A stretch of DNA of 64,000 nucleotides from Pararge aegeria (GCF_905163445.1 NC_053204.1:131501-195500); one strand, 5' to 3'. Shown: positions 31,096-43,312, counted from the first letter of the stretch. The notes: generated by a model not told the origin, from the sequence alone. Numbers and translations are program-made.

Positions 31096-32496
31096 CTACT
31101 GCCTAAGGTGGCTCCCGAGGTGCCTCAAGGCCAGCGCCAGGACTCTTCCCGGGACTCCATCCGGTCCCGGTGCCTTCTTGCACCGCCGCAGGTGGTTCCA
31201 CGCTTCTCCTAATTCATCCTCTGTGACCGGAGGGGCTTCCATCGACTCTTCTCGCTCCCCGAATGATGGAATCGTCATAGTCGGGGGCGTAAAAGCTGGT
31301 GGTTGAGGAAAGAGTCCAGACACCACCCGATTAAGGAGCTCCGGCTCCATGGAGTTCATGGGTGGGGCACTCCGCATCTTACCTCTGACGATGCGGTATG
31401 GCCGACCCCATGGATCCCTATTCAGGGTTGCCAGGAACTCCTCGCTGGCGGAGTCCTTGGCATTAGCGATGGCCACCTGGAATGCCCTTTTTGCCCTCTG
31501 GAGCTCTTTATATAGGCGATCCTCTTCCGGCGCGTCCAGTGGCCTTCTTCGGCGGCAGCGGGTGTAAGCCCGGCGCGCCCGATTACTGTCGCAACGGAGA
31601 GCAGCAATTTCTTGCGACCACCAGTAAACCGCCTTCCGGGCTGGGAGGCACCTGGTCCGGGGCATCGCTGCATCACATACCCTCTTCAATGCGATGCGGA
31701 AACGCCTCGCCCTCTCCTCAACATCAGTCAGCACCGGGGTGGCTGCGTTCCAGGCCTCAACAATGGCTCCTTCCTCCACCATTTCACGGTCGAGGCGGGC
31801 TAGGGACCATCTCGGAAACACTACTCTCCCTCCTCCGGTCTGACTTTGAGGCAACGAGCAGGATGCGGAGACTCTCCACCGGATGTACCGATGGTCTGAC
31901 AGAGTCTCCACTTCCTCGAGGACGCGCCAATCCTGGGCACGTGAGGCGATTGCAGGGGTAGCGAATGAGACATCCACTATTGACCCCCCCTGCCGTCGCA
32001 CACAGGTGTTTGCGCGTCCTTGGTTGAGAAGGACCAGGCCGACCATGGCAGCCCAGTTCTCCAACTCAACTCCCCTCAGATCTGTTATGGGGGATCCCCA
32101 CGCCGCAGACTTCGCATTTAGGTCCCCCATCAGGATTACCTGGGTCGGGGCCGCACCTCTCACCACTGGCTCCAGACTTCTAAGATAAGCCTCGAAGGCA
32201 GACAGGGGTTTGTTTGGGGAGAAGTATACTCCAATTAGTGTCACCTCCCCCCACACGACCGCTACAAACCCTGGTCCGCTGCGTTGTGGAACCAGTGGAA
32301 TTCCATGTGCCGGCACCACAACAGCCACCGATCCCTCGACGTCACCAGCCCAATTTGATTGAGTAGGGATGAAGTAGGGCTCGGCGGCTGTCGCCACTTG
32401 AATCTGCCACTCCGCCATGTGTTGTATCAGGAGGTCCTGGGCACGGGCGCAGTGGTTCAGATTGGCCTGCAGAAATTCGCTATGGCGTATGGTCAT
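31096..32496 (-). pseudogene. Gamma ORF2: endonuclease and linker, RT deleted (copy 2)
   Basis: 466 codons from MTIRHSEF. Endonuclease motifs: LQANLNHCARAQDL (residues 9-22), AEPY (38-41), GDLNAKS (124-130), LSDHRY (199-204). The linker ends at KAPGPDGVPG and LRHLGSHLRQ, then a TAG supplied by the 3'UTR. All RT motifs (QYGF, PQGS, YADD) are missing. The ATG overlaps the end of ORF1 by 17 nt. The endonuclease itself looks intact. Confidence 0.85.
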
Positions 32497-33408
32497 TAGT
32501 CGCCATTTCGATGTCCTCCTGTGGCGGTTCTTGTCGACCTCTTGAAGAGCCTGGGGCCCGAGTCAAAGGAGCCTCCTTACCCTTCGTTGGAGGCGGGAAA
32601 CACTTAAGCCCTCCCATAACATGACCAGCTTTCCTGCCCATTTGCGTGCAGATTGCACATTTAGGCTCATCCGAGCACGAGGCCGCCTTGTGCCCTTCCC
32701 TGCCACATCTGAAGCACAAAGTGCTCCGGTCGGCAGGTGATGGGCAGAGAGCCCTTGTGTGACCCACCCCCATGCACTTAAAGCAGCGCATCGGGATAGG
32801 TTCCAAAAGGGTAACACGGGCTGACGACCACCCAACGACTATCCTTCCCTCTGCTACGAGTAGCTTCGCTGTAGTCACAGGGCATCGGACCAATATCGAT
32901 CCAGTCCCGCTGGGTCCCGCCCGAATAGCACCAGCTCTAACCTGCTCCAGTGGAACACTTCCCATTTGCGCCACCACCCTCTGCACTTCTTCAGGTGTGA
33001 CGGACTCGTCAATACCAGCGATCCTCAGTTCTGCGGTTTTCATGGGCCGTGTAACCGTCACCCATTCGCCGACCAGGCCTTGCAGTTTGCCCGCCAGCTC
33101 ATCTGCAGCCTTGGCGCTGTCGGCCCCCGGAACCTCAATAACTCTGGCCCCGGTGGCTGATTTGCGCACCCGTACATGATCCACTCCGACCTCCTTCAAG
33201 GCCAGGCCCGCGGTGGCTGTCTTCATGACCGTCGCGTAAGTTTGGGTTGCGACGACTTCTGGCCTCAGGGTGATAACGACCGCTGAGGACTTTGGAGGGC
33301 TCAGTTTACCCTTGCGTTTAGCCGGCGTAGCCTTAGCAGGTGCGCAGGCTGAGTTAGGAGCCTTGGGCTTAGTGGACTTAGCCGTCTTGGCTTTAGCCTT
33401 CCTCCCAA
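32480..33408 (-). pseudogene. Gamma ORF1 C-terminal half (copy 2)
   Basis: Reads PAWSKVIGRK, PPKSSAVVITLRPE, an RRM-like part (AELRIAGIDESVT) and three knuckles (CFKCMGVGHTRALC, CFRCGREGHKAASC, CAICTQMGRKAGHVMGGLKC), ending EDIEMATNDHTP. This is the undeleted form of the ORF1 end, 28 bp longer than in copy 1. The N-terminal half is in another frame. Confidence 0.8.
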
Positions 33409-34535
33409 TTACCTTTGACCAGGCGGGTGGGGTTGGTGGGGCTGGAGCGTGGTCTCAGTGGCTTCAGCCTCACGTGGCTCTGCACTACGTGTGGAGACGC
33501 TGCACTCTGTCTGCGGCGCAGCGGTAGGCTTAGTGGTCTTAGTTCCTGCCGCCGAGCGAGTCTTTGCTGGACGCGCAGGCGAAGGGCCCGCTGATGGCTC
33601 ATCGGGAGAGCGGCGGGTAACTGCTCCTTTCTTTTTATCAGCCGCGAGTGGCGGCCTCAAAATGGGCTCCTGTGGGAGTCGCTTTTCCAGCTGCTCGAGG
33701 CGGTCATTTACCATCCCCCCGATGGATATAAAGAGATCCCTCTTTAAGGTCTCAAGCATCTCGCCGAGTGCCGGGGAGCTCTGGGGATCCATGCCCAGAT
33801 CGGGCTGACCCACTGGTGCAGGGGATTTTTCCCTTGCAGAGAACGCGAACCGGAGGGCCTTGACCTCCGCTCTTAAGGCGGCCATCTCCTGTCGCATCCT
33901 CCTGTTGTCTGCCCGGAGCCTTTGGGCTTCCTCGTCAATCGTCATTGCCTGTAGGGCGTCCATGGCTGCGCGGATTTCTTTGGTAGCCCGGTTTATTTCA
34001 CCCTTCACGCCGCCCTTGAGGTTGTTGGACTTCTGAGTCTCGCACGTTATCGAGGAGACCGCACTCCTGGCCCTGTCGATGAGCTCGTCTTTTGTTGGGC
34101 CATATTCGCCATCGGCATTCATGGTCACTTTAGCCCTATTGATAGGACTCCGTTCTCGCACACCTTCATCTACTCTTTCAGCCCGAGCCCTTCCCACTTT
34201 GTTGTTACTGCAGACTCAGTCTCAGGCTCCACTGCGACAGCCTTTAACGAGGGCTCTCCTTCTTCCTCTTCCCGTGAGTCCACCTGATCATGGGGCCGCT
34301 TTGATACGGCTCCGGCTACCTTCCAAGGCTCCACTAAGGCCTCCAAAACTCTGTCACTATCGTCTGAATCAGTGTCCATTAGAAGCTCATTAACCTTTTC
34401 CTCCTCCGTTGGCTTAGGCAGAACAATCTTCAGCCGGTAAGCCTGTCCTTCTCTCTTCCTTCCTCTCTCTTCCTCTCCTTGCGGGCCTTCTAGCCCTCTA
34501 ATATTACTATTCTTTCTAATTTTATTTATTTCCAT
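33409..34535 (-). pseudogene. Gamma ORF1 N-terminal half (copy 2), extra frameshift
   Basis: Like 12977-14116, with a 13-bp deletion near 34200 (CACTTT joined to GTTGTT) that adds a second frameshift between TESAVTT and GRARAERVDEG. The same deletion is in copy 5 (about 61214) and absent from copies 1 and 4. Confidence 0.8.
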
Positions 34536-34760
34536 ATTTGATCCCACGAGTATGGGGGAAATATTCAGTCCATCCGGGTGGTGCCCCCTGCACCCAGATA
34601 AGCCAAAGCGTAACTCGCCAAAGGGTGTCGGCCGGTACCCTGACGGGGGTCGCACTAGAGACTGAACTACCCATCAGCCATGCATCCCCTCGCGGTGCGC
34701 CGCCGCTTGGGATTCGGGGTGATTTTTATAGAGGTTTTCTTCCTCGCAGTCCGGCCGGTT
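34536..34760 (-). other. Gamma 5'UTR, truncated (copy 2)
   Basis: Same hairpin motif and same join to beta ORF2 as at 14341. Confidence 0.65.
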
Positions 34761-35036
34761 AAGGACCTCGACCTCGACCAAAAAGTCCCGGTCAATGCGC
34801 GACAGCGACCAACGAGGACCGTCCTCTCGCAAGGGGGTTGGACCGCTCGGGAGAACCGAACTTGCGGAGATGTCGAACCTCAAGTATCTGTGGTCCGACA
34901 ACGTCTCCACGTTCTCCAGCACCTTCCAGCCCCGAACACGGCGCGCCAGGGCAGCATCTGCGAAAGTGACGTCCACAATGGAGCCGCCCTGTTGCCGCAC
35001 GCATGTGTTTACCGATCCTCGGTTTAAGACCGTGCC
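34761..35036 (-). pseudogene. Beta ORF2 endonuclease, small C-terminal piece
   Basis: Holds only the end of the domain: TVLNRGSVNTCVRQQGGSIV, LENVETLSDHRYLRF and the following 40 residues. At about 35036 (GACCGTG/CCAGCCC) it is joined to the gamma RT region, in a different frame. Confidence 0.8.
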
Positions 35037-36600
35037 AGCCCGTTCCCCCGAATAGGACGGCCTCCGTCTTTGGAAGGGCAACTTTGAGCCCCAACATGCC
35101 AATTCGGGTGACCATCAGCTCGGTGGCCACCGTAGCCCTCCTCACCGACTCCTCATAACTGCTTCCCCGGACGGCAACCATGGTGTCGTCCGCGTAACAA
35201 ATAATTACCATCCGGGGCAGCAGAACCGGACGAATTGCCCAATCAAAGCCCAGGTTCCACAGCAGGGGTCCGAGGACCGATCCCTGCGGAACCCCACAAG
35301 CCATACGCCTCTCCTGCCTCGCCCCGTCCTTTCCCTGATAGACCACTACCCTTTCCTCCAGGTAGTGCCCTATCATTCGGCGCAGGTACAGGGGCACCCG
35401 ATGATATTGGAGCGCCTCCTCTACCACGCTATACGGCAGGGTGCCAAAGGCATTGGCGATATCTAGTGATACCGCCAATACCCCGTCGCTTTCCTTCTGC
35501 GCTCCTTCGCAGAAGCTTTTCAGAGCACCAACGGCATCTATCGTCGACTTGCCTACCCTAAAGCCGTACTGGTGTTCCGAAAGATCAGGGCCCTGCAGAG
35601 CGAGGTGCTGGTTAATACGAGAGGCCAGAACTCTCTCCAGCATCTTGCTCACCTCATCAATAAGGACGATTGGTCTGTATGCCGAAGGAGAATCAGGAGA
35701 ACGACCCTCCTTCCGCAACAGCACCAAGCGTCCCTGTTTCCATACTCTCGGGAACCGCCCCGCCTCCAGGCAGTCATTAAATAGCTGCCTAAGGTGGCTC
35801 CCGAGGTGCCTCAAGGCCAGCGCCAGGACTCTTCCCGGGACTCCATCCGGTCCCGGTGCCTTCTTGCACCGCCGCAGGTGGTTCCACGCTTCTCCTAATT
35901 CATCCTCTGTGAATGGAGGGGCTTCTATCGACTCTTCTCGCTCCCCGAATGATGGAATCGTCATAGTCGGGGGCGTAAAAGCTGGTGGTTGAGGAAAGAG
36001 TCCAGACACCACCCGATTAAGGAGCTCCGGCTCCATGGAGTTCATGGGTGGGGCACTCCGCATCTTACCTCTGACGATGCGGTATGGCCGACCCCATGGA
36101 TCCCTATTCAGGGTTGCCAGGAACTCCTCGCTGGCGGAGTCCTTGGCATTAGCGATGGCCACCTGGAATGCCCTTTTTGCCCTCTGGAGCTCTTTATATA
36201 GGCGATCCTCTTCCGGCGCGTCCAGTGGCCTTCTTCGGCGGCAGCGGGTGTAAGCCCGGCGCGCCCGATTACTGTCGCAACGGAGAGCAGCAATTTCTTG
36301 CGACCACCAGTAAACCGCCTTCCGGGCTGGGAGGCACCTGGTCCGGGGCATCGCTGCATCACATACCCTCTTCAATGCGATGCGGAAACGCCTCGTCCTC
36401 TCCTCAACATCAGTCAGCACCGGGGTGGCTGCGTTCCAGGCCTCAACAATGGCTCCTTCCTCCACCATTTCACGGTCGAGGCGGGCTAGGGACCATCTCG
36501 GAAACACTACTCTCCCTCCTCCGGTCTGACTTTGAGGCAACGAGCAGGATGCGGAGACTCTCCACCGGATGTACCGATGGTCTGACAGAGTCTCCACTTC
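35037..36600 (-). pseudogene. Gamma ORF2: linker and reverse transcriptase core
   Basis: The only place in the window with an RT catalytic core. In element sense: VETLSDHRYIRW, linker, KAPGPDGVPGRVL, AYRPIVLIDEVSKMLERVLA, HQYGFRVGKSTIDAV, SLDIANAFGTL (motif A Asp), GVPQGSVLGPLLWN (motif B), YADDTMVAV (motif C) and LPKTEAVLFGGTGW. The catalytic Asp residues are present and the frame is open for about 510 codons. Endonuclease is cut off at LSDHRY by minisatellite, and the C-terminal tail by beta. Its linker matches the gamma copies, and its final 85 bp match the start of the RT tail at 48621-49720. Confidence 0.9.
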
Positions 36601-37457
36601 CCCTGGACCCCTGCTATTCCCCTCCTTCACCTTCGGACCCCTGCTCTTCCCCTCCTTCACCTTCGGACCTTCCCCTCCTTCACCTTCTGAACCCTGCTCT
36701 TCCCGTCCTTCACCTTCGGAACCCTGCTCTTCCCGTCCTTTACCTTCGGAACCCTGCTCTTCCCCTCCTTCACCTTCGGAACCCTGCTCTTCCCCTCCTT
36801 CACCTTCGGACCCCTGCTCTTCCCCTCCTTCACCTTCGGACCCCTGCTCTTCCCGTCCTTCACCTTCGGACCCCTGCTCTTCCCCTCCTTCACCTTCGGA
36901 ACCCTGCTCTTCCCCTCCTTCACCTTCGGAACCCTGCTCTTCCCGTCCTTCACCTTCGGAACCCTGCTCTTCCCCTCCTTCACCTTCGGAACCCTGCTCT
37001 TCCCGTCCTTCACCTTCGGACCTTCCCCTCCTTCACCTTCGGCCCCCTGCTATTCCCCTCCTTCACCTTCGGACCCCTGCTCTTCCCCTCCTTCACCTTC
37101 GGACCTTCCCCTCCTTCACCTTCTGAACCCTGCTCTTCCCCTCCTTCACCTTCGGACCCCTGCTCTTCCCCTCCTTCACCTTCGGCCCCCGGCTCTTCCC
37201 CTCCTTCACCTTCGGACCCCTGCTCTTCCCCTCGTTCACCTTCGGACCCCTGCTCTTCCCCTCCTTCACCTTCGGACCCCTGCTCTTCCCGTCCTTCACC
37301 TTCGGACCCCTGCTCTTCCCCTCCTTCACCTTCGGAACCCTGCTCTTCCCGTCCTTCACCTTCGGAACCCTGCTCTTCCCCTCCTTCACCTTCGGAACCC
37401 TGCTCTTCCCCTCCTTCACCTTCGGACCCCTGCTCTTCCCGTCCTTCACCTTCGGAC
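36601..37457. repeat. 30-bp minisatellite, array 4 (~28 units)
   Basis: Unlike the other arrays, its left edge is not the Pao leader but gamma ORF2 (TCTCCACTTC/CCCTGGACCCC). Three 23-bp short units (near 36668, 37021 and 37104) show that it was pieced together from array fragments. 37105-37457 equals the end of array 3. Confidence 0.97.
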
Positions 37458-37462
37458 ACGTC

Positions 37463-37635
37463 CCCCACAGGGCACGTGCATACGTAAAGCCAAATGGTTT
37501 GACTGGAGCTATATTATATTGGTAATCGTTGATTACTGCGGTTACCTGTCAATGTAAATACGTAAGTAAAAACAAAAAAGTTTGATCTGGCGATATTAAA
37601 AAATATAAGGATTGGATGTTATCTAACCTAACCTA
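37463..37635. repeat. Recurrent gamma-flanking segment (copy 3)
   Basis: Matches 30771-30943 at an offset of 6692 bp, including the preceding satellite junction. Confidence 0.75.
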
Positions 37636-37787
37636 TTTTTTTTTTTTTTTTTTTTTTTAACGCTGGGAAATGCGTTTATGCATCCCCTCCGGAAACAGCG
37701 CATCCGAAGCTGCGCCGTTTCCGGAGGGGTATGTGGGACTCACCAGCATAAAGCGGCCAGAATACCCACTAAAACCCAGCGATGTTC
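37636..37787 (-). promoter_or_regulatory. PolyA tail and type-2 3'UTR of gamma, copy 3
   Basis: T23, the same tail length as copies 2 and 5, then a 3'UTR identical to copy 2. Confidence 0.8.
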
Positions 37788-39188
37788 CTACTGCCTAAGG
37801 TGGCTCCCGAGGTGCCTCAAGGCCAGCGCCAGGACTCTTCCCGGGACTCCATCCGGTCCCGGTGCCTTCTTGCACCGCCGCAGGTGGTTCCACGCTTCTC
37901 CTAATTCATCCTCTGTGACCGGAGGGGCTTCCATCGACTCTTCTCGCTCCCCGAATGATGGAATCGTCATAGTCGGGGGCGTAAAAGCTGGTGGTTGAGG
38001 AAAGAGTCCAGACACCACCCGATTAAGGAGCTCCGGCTCCATGGAGTTCATGGGTGGGGCACTCCGCATCTTACCTCTGACGATGCGGTATGGCCGACCC
38101 CATGGATCCCTATTCAGGGTTGCCAGGAACTCCTCGCTGGCGGAGTCCTTGGCATTAGCGATGGCCACCTGGAATGCCCTTTTTGCCCTCTGGAGCTCTT
38201 TATATAGGCGATCCTCTTCCGGCGCGTCCAGTGGCCTTCTTCGGCGGCAGCGGGTGTAAGCCCGGCGCGCCCGATTACTGTCGCAACGGAGAGCAGCAAT
38301 TTCTTGCGACCACCAGTAAACCGCCTTCCGGGCTGGGAGGCACCTGGTCCGGGGCATCGCTGCATCACATACCCTCTTCAATGCGATGCGGAAACGCCTC
38401 GCCCTCTCCTCAACATCAGTCAGCACCGGGGTGGCTGCGTTCCAGGCCTCAACAATGGCTCCTTCCTCCACCATTTCACGGTCGAGGCGGGCTAGGGACC
38501 ATCTCGGAAACACTACTCTCCCTCCTCCGGTCTGACTTTGAGGCAACGAGCAGGATGCGGAGACTCTCCACCGAATGTACCGATGGTCTGACAGAGTCTC
38601 CACTTCCTCGAGGACGCGCCAATCCTGGGCACGTGAGGCGATTGCAGGGGTAGCGAATGAGACATCCACTATTGACCCCCCCTGCCGTCGCACACAGGTG
38701 TTTGCGCGTCCTTGGTTGAGAAGGACCAGGCCGACCATGGCAGCCCAGTTCTCCAACTCAACTCCCCTCAGATCTGTTATGGGGGATCCCCACGCCGCAG
38801 ACTTCGCATTTAGGTCCCCCATCAGGATTACCTGGGTCGGGGCCGCACCTCTCACCACTGGCTCCAGACTTCTAAGATAAGCCTCGAAGGCAGACAGGGG
38901 TTTGTTTGGGGAGAAGTATACTCCAATTAGTGTCACCTCCCCCCACACGACCGCTACAAACCCTGGTCCGCTGCGTTGTGGAACCAGTGGAATTCCATGT
39001 GCCGGCACCACAACAGCCACCGATCCCTCGACGTCACCAGCCCAATTTGATTGAGTAGGGATGAAGTAGGGCTCGGCGGCTGTCGCCACTTGAATCTGCC
39101 ACTCCGCCATGTGTTGTATCAGGAGGTCCTGGGCACGGGCGCAGTGGTTCAGATTGGCCTGCAGAAATTCGCTATGGCGTATGGTCAT
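37788..39188 (-). pseudogene. Gamma ORF2: endonuclease and linker (copy 3)
   Basis: Same 466-codon frame as copy 2. Copies 3 and 4 share a base change (CACCGAATGTACC for CACCGGATGTACC), silent in the IRW of SDHRYIRW. Confidence 0.85.
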
Positions 39189-40100
39189 TAGTCGCCATTT
39201 CGATGTCCTCCTGTGGCGGTTCTTGTCGACCTCTTGAAGAGCCTGGGGCCCGAGTCAAAGGAGCCTCCTTACCCTTCGTTGGAGGCGGGAAACACTTAAG
39301 CCCTCCCATAACATGACCAGCTTTCCTGCCCATTTGCGTGCAGATTGCACATTTAGGCTCATCCGAGCACGAGGCCGCCTTGTGCCCTTCCCTGCCACAT
39401 CTGAAGCACAAAGTGCTCCGGTCGGCAGGTGATGGGCAGAGAGCCCTTGTGTGACCCACCCCCATGCACTTAAAGCAGCGCATCGGGATAGGTTCCAAAA
39501 GGGTAACACGGGCTGACGACCACCCAACGACTATCCTTCCCTCTGCTACGAGTAGCTTCGCTGTAGTCACAGGGCATCGGACCAATATCGATCCAGTCCC
39601 GCTGGGTCCCGCCCGAATAGCACCAGCTCTAACCTGCTCCAGTGGAACACTTCCCATTTGCGCCACCACCCTCTGCACTTCTTCAGGTGTGACGGACTCG
39701 TCAATACCAGCGATCCTCAGTTCTGCGGTTTTCATGGGCCGTGTAACCGTCACCCATTCGCCGACCAGGCCTTGCAGTTTGCCCGCCAGCTCATCTGCAG
39801 CCTTGGCGCTGTCGGCCCCCGGAACCTCAATAACTCTGGCCCCGGTGGCTGATTTGCGCACCCGTACATGATCCACTCCGACCTCCTTCAAGGCCAGGCC
39901 CGCGGTGGCTGTCTTCATGACCGTCGCGTAAGTTTGGGTTGCGACGACTTCTGGCCTCAGGGTGATAACGACCGTTGAGGACTTTGGAGGGCTCAGTTTA
40001 CCCTTGCGTTTAGCCGGCGTAGCCTTAGCAGGTGCGCAGGCTGAGTTAGGAGCCTTGGGCTTAGTGGACTTAGCCGTCTTGGCTTTAGCCTTCCTCCCAA
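39172..40100 (-). pseudogene. Gamma ORF1 C-terminal half (copy 3)
   Basis: Same as 32480-33408 with minor differences, including ACCGTTGAGG for ACCGCTGAGG, which is shared with copies 4 and 5. Confidence 0.8.
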
Positions 40101-40879
40101 TTACCTTTGACCAGGCGGGTGGGGTTGGTGGGGCTGGAGCGTGGTCTCAGTGGCTTCAGCCTCACGTGGCTCTGCACTACGTGTGGAGACGCTGCACTCT
40201 GTCTGCGGCGCAGCGGTAGGCTTAGTGGTCTTAGTTCCTGCCGCCGAGCGAGTCTTTGCTGGACGCGCAGGCGAAGGGCCCGCTGATGGCTCATCGGGAG
40301 AGCGGCGGGTAACTGCTCCTTTCTTTTTATCAGCCGCGAGTGGCGGCCTCAAAATGGGCTCCTGTGGGAGGCGCTTTTCCAGCTGCTCGAGGCGGTCATT
40401 TACCATCCCCCCGATGGATATAAAGAGATCCCTCTTTAAGGTCTCAAGCATCTCGCCGAGTGCCGGGGAGCTCTGGGGATCCATGCCCAGATCGGGCTGA
40501 CCCACTGGTGCAGGGGATTTTTCCCTTGCAGAGAACGCGAACCGGAGGGCCTTGACCTCCGCTCTTAAGGCGGCCATCTCCTGTCGCATCCTCCTGTTGT
40601 CTGCCCGGAGCCTTTAGGCTTCCTCGTCAATCGTCATTGCCTGTAGGGCGTCCATGGCTGCGCGGATTTCTTTGGTAGCCCGGTTTATTTCACCCTTCAC
40701 GCCGCCCTTGAGGTTGTTGGACTTCTGAGTCTCGCACGTTATCGAGGAGACCGCACTCCTGGCCCTGTCGATGAGCTCGTCTTTTGTTGGGCCATATTCG
40801 CCATCGGCATTCATGGTCACTTTAGCCCTATTGATAGGACTCCGTTCTCGCACACCTTCATCTACTCTTTCAGCCCGAG
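40101..40879 (-). pseudogene. Gamma ORF1 N-terminal half, cut short (copy 3)
   Basis: A nonsense change makes TAA at 40614-40616 in the coiled coil (EAQRLRAD becomes EA-stop). The same stop is in copy 4. At 40879/40880 the sequence jumps from AGCCCGAG to the 3'UTR of copy 4, so the first ~85 codons are absent. One private change here gives GRRFSS on the antisense (GGAGGCGC for GGAGTCGC). Confidence 0.8.
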
Positions 40880-40999
40880 AAATGCGTTTATGCATCCCCT
40901 CCGGAAACAGCGCATCCGAAGCTGCGCCGTTTCCGGAGGGGTATGTGGGACTCACCAGCATAAAGCGGCCAGAATACCCACTAAAACCCAGCGATGTTC
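40880..40999 (-). promoter_or_regulatory. Type-2 3'UTR of gamma, copy 4, without polyA
   Basis: Begins inside the 3'UTR (AAATGCGTTTATGC). The polyA, the CGCTGGG stem strand and the flanking TTAGG site are missing, as expected for the internal joint of a tandem duplication, not an insertion. The 13-bp hairpin is retained. Confidence 0.85.
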
Positions 41000-42400
41000 C
41001 TACTGCCTAAGGTGGCTCCCGAGGTGCCTCAAGGCCAGCGCCAGGACTCTTCCCGGGACTCCATCCGGTCCCGGTGCCTTCTTGCACCGCCGCAGGTGGT
41101 TCCACGCTTCTCCTAATTCATCCTCTGTGACCGGAGGGGCTTCCATCGACTCTTCTCGCTCCCCGAATGATGGAATCGTCATAGTCGGGGGCGTAAAAGC
41201 TGGTGGTTGAGGAAAGAGTCCAGACACCACCCGATTAAGGAGCTCCGGCTCCATGGAGTTCATGGGTGGGGCACTCCGCATCTTACCTCTGACGATGCGG
41301 TATGGCCGACCCCATGGATCCCTATTCAGGGTTGCCAGGAACTCCTCGCTGGCGGAGTCCTTGGCATTAGCGATGGCCACCTGGAATGCCCTTTTTGCCC
41401 TCTGGAGCTCTTTATATAGGCGATCCTCTTCCGGCGCGTCCAGTGGCCTTCTTCGGCGGCAGCGGGTGTAAGCCCGGCGCGCCCGATTACTGTCGCAACG
41501 GAGAGCAGCAATTTCTTGCGACCACCAGTAAACCGCCTTCCGGGCTGGGAGGCACCTGGTCCGGGGCATCGCTGCATCACATACCCTCTTCAATGCGATG
41601 CGGAAACGCCTCGCCCTCTCCTCAACATCAGTCAGCACCGGGGTGGCTGCGTTCCAGGCCTCAACAATGGCTCCTTCCTCCACCATTTCACGGTCGAGGC
41701 GGGCTAGGGACCATCTCGGAAACACTACTCTCCCTCCTCCGGTCTGACTTTGAGGCAACGAGCAGGATGCGGAGACTCTCCACCGAATGTACCGATGGTC
41801 TGACAGAGTCTCCACTTCCTCGAGGACGCGCCAATCCTGGGCACGTGAGGCGATTGCAGGGGTAGCGAATGAGACATCCACTATTGACCCCCCCTGCCGT
41901 CGCACACAGGTGTTTGCGCGTCCTTGGTTGAGAAGGACCAGGCCGACCATGGCAGCCCAGTTCTCCAACTCAACTCCCCTCAGATCTGTTATGGGGGATC
42001 CCCACGCCGCAGACTTCGCATTTAGGTCCCCCATCAGGATTACCTGGGTCGGGGCCGCACCTCTCACCACTGGCTCCAGACTTCTAAGATAAGCCTCGAA
42101 GGCAGACAGGGGTTTGTTTGGGGAGAAGTATACTCCAATTAGTGTCACCTCCCCCCACACGACCGCTACAAACCCTGGTCCGCTGCGTTGTGGAACCAGT
42201 GGAATTCCATGTGCCGGCACCACAACAGCCACCGATCCCTCGACGTCACCAGCCCAATTTGATTGAGTAGGGATGAAGTAGGGCTCGGCGGCTGTCGCCA
42301 CTTGAATCTGCCACTCCGCCATGTGTTGTATCAGGAGGTCCTGGGCACGGGCGCAGTGGTTCAGATTGGCCTGCAGAAATTCGCTATGGCGTATGGTCAT
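41000..42400 (-). pseudogene. Gamma ORF2: endonuclease and linker (copy 4)
   Basis: Repeats 37788-39188 at an offset of exactly 3212 bp with no difference I could see. Confidence 0.85.
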
Positions 42401-43312
42401 TAGTCGCCATTTCGATGTCCTCCTGTGGCGGTTCTTGTCGACCTCTTGAAGAGCCTGGGGCCCGAGTCAAAGGAGCCTCCTTACCCTTCGTTGGAGGCGG
42501 GAAACACTTAAGCCCTCCCATAACATGACCAGCTTTCCTGCCCATTTGCGTGCAGATTGCACATTTAGGCTCATCCGAGCACGAGGCCGCCTTGTGCCCT
42601 TCCCTGCCACATCTGAAGCACAAAGTGCTCCGGTCGGCAGGTGATGGGCAGAGAGCCCTTGTGTGACCCACCCCCATGCACTTAAAGCAGCGCATCGGGA
42701 TAGGTTCCAAAAGGGTAACACGGGCTGACGACCACCCAACGACTATCCTTCCCTCTGCTACGAGTAGCTTCGCTGTAGTCACAGGGCATCGGACCAATAT
42801 CGATCCAGTCCCGCTGGGTCCCGCCCGAATAGCACCAGCTCTAACCTGCTCCAGTGGAACACTTCCCATTTGCGCCACCACCCTCTGCACTTCTTCAGGT
42901 GTGACGGACTCGTCAATACCAGCGATCCTCAGTTCTGCGGTTTTCATGGGCCGTGTAACCGTCACCCATTCGCCGACCAGGCCTTGCAGTTTGCCCGCCA
43001 GCTCATCTGCAGCCTTGGCGCTGTCGGCCCCCGGAACCTCAATAACTCTGGCCCCGGTGGCTGATTTGCGCACCCGTACATGATCCACTCCGACCTCCTT
43101 CAAGGCCAGGCCCGCGGTGGCTGTCTTCATGACCGTCGCGTAAGTTTGGGTTGCGACGACTTCTGGCCTCAGGGTGATAACGACCGTTGAGGACTTTGGA
43201 GGGCTCAGTTTACCCTTGCGTTTAGCCGGCGTAGCCTTAGCAGGTGCGCAGGCTGAGTTAGGAGCCTTGGGCTTAGTGGACTTAGCCGTCTTGGCTTTAG
43301 CCTTCCTCCCAA
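42384..43312 (-). pseudogene. Gamma ORF1 C-terminal half (copy 4)
   Basis: Repeats 39172-40100. The ORF2 ATG lies within its last codons (ACTAATGACC), so the two frames overlap by 17 nt. Confidence 0.8.

Noticed and set aside
34792..36660. A single 622-aa gene starting in satellite (KEGKSRGPKV) and running through RT into beta antisense-frame residues
   Set aside because: Only the gamma part (about 35037-36600) is homologous coding sequence; both ends are chance extensions through junctions.
36298..37487. 439-aa plus-strand ORF mixing gamma antisense and satellite
   Set aside because: It runs from the antisense of the gamma linker into the stop-free satellite; no coding evidence.
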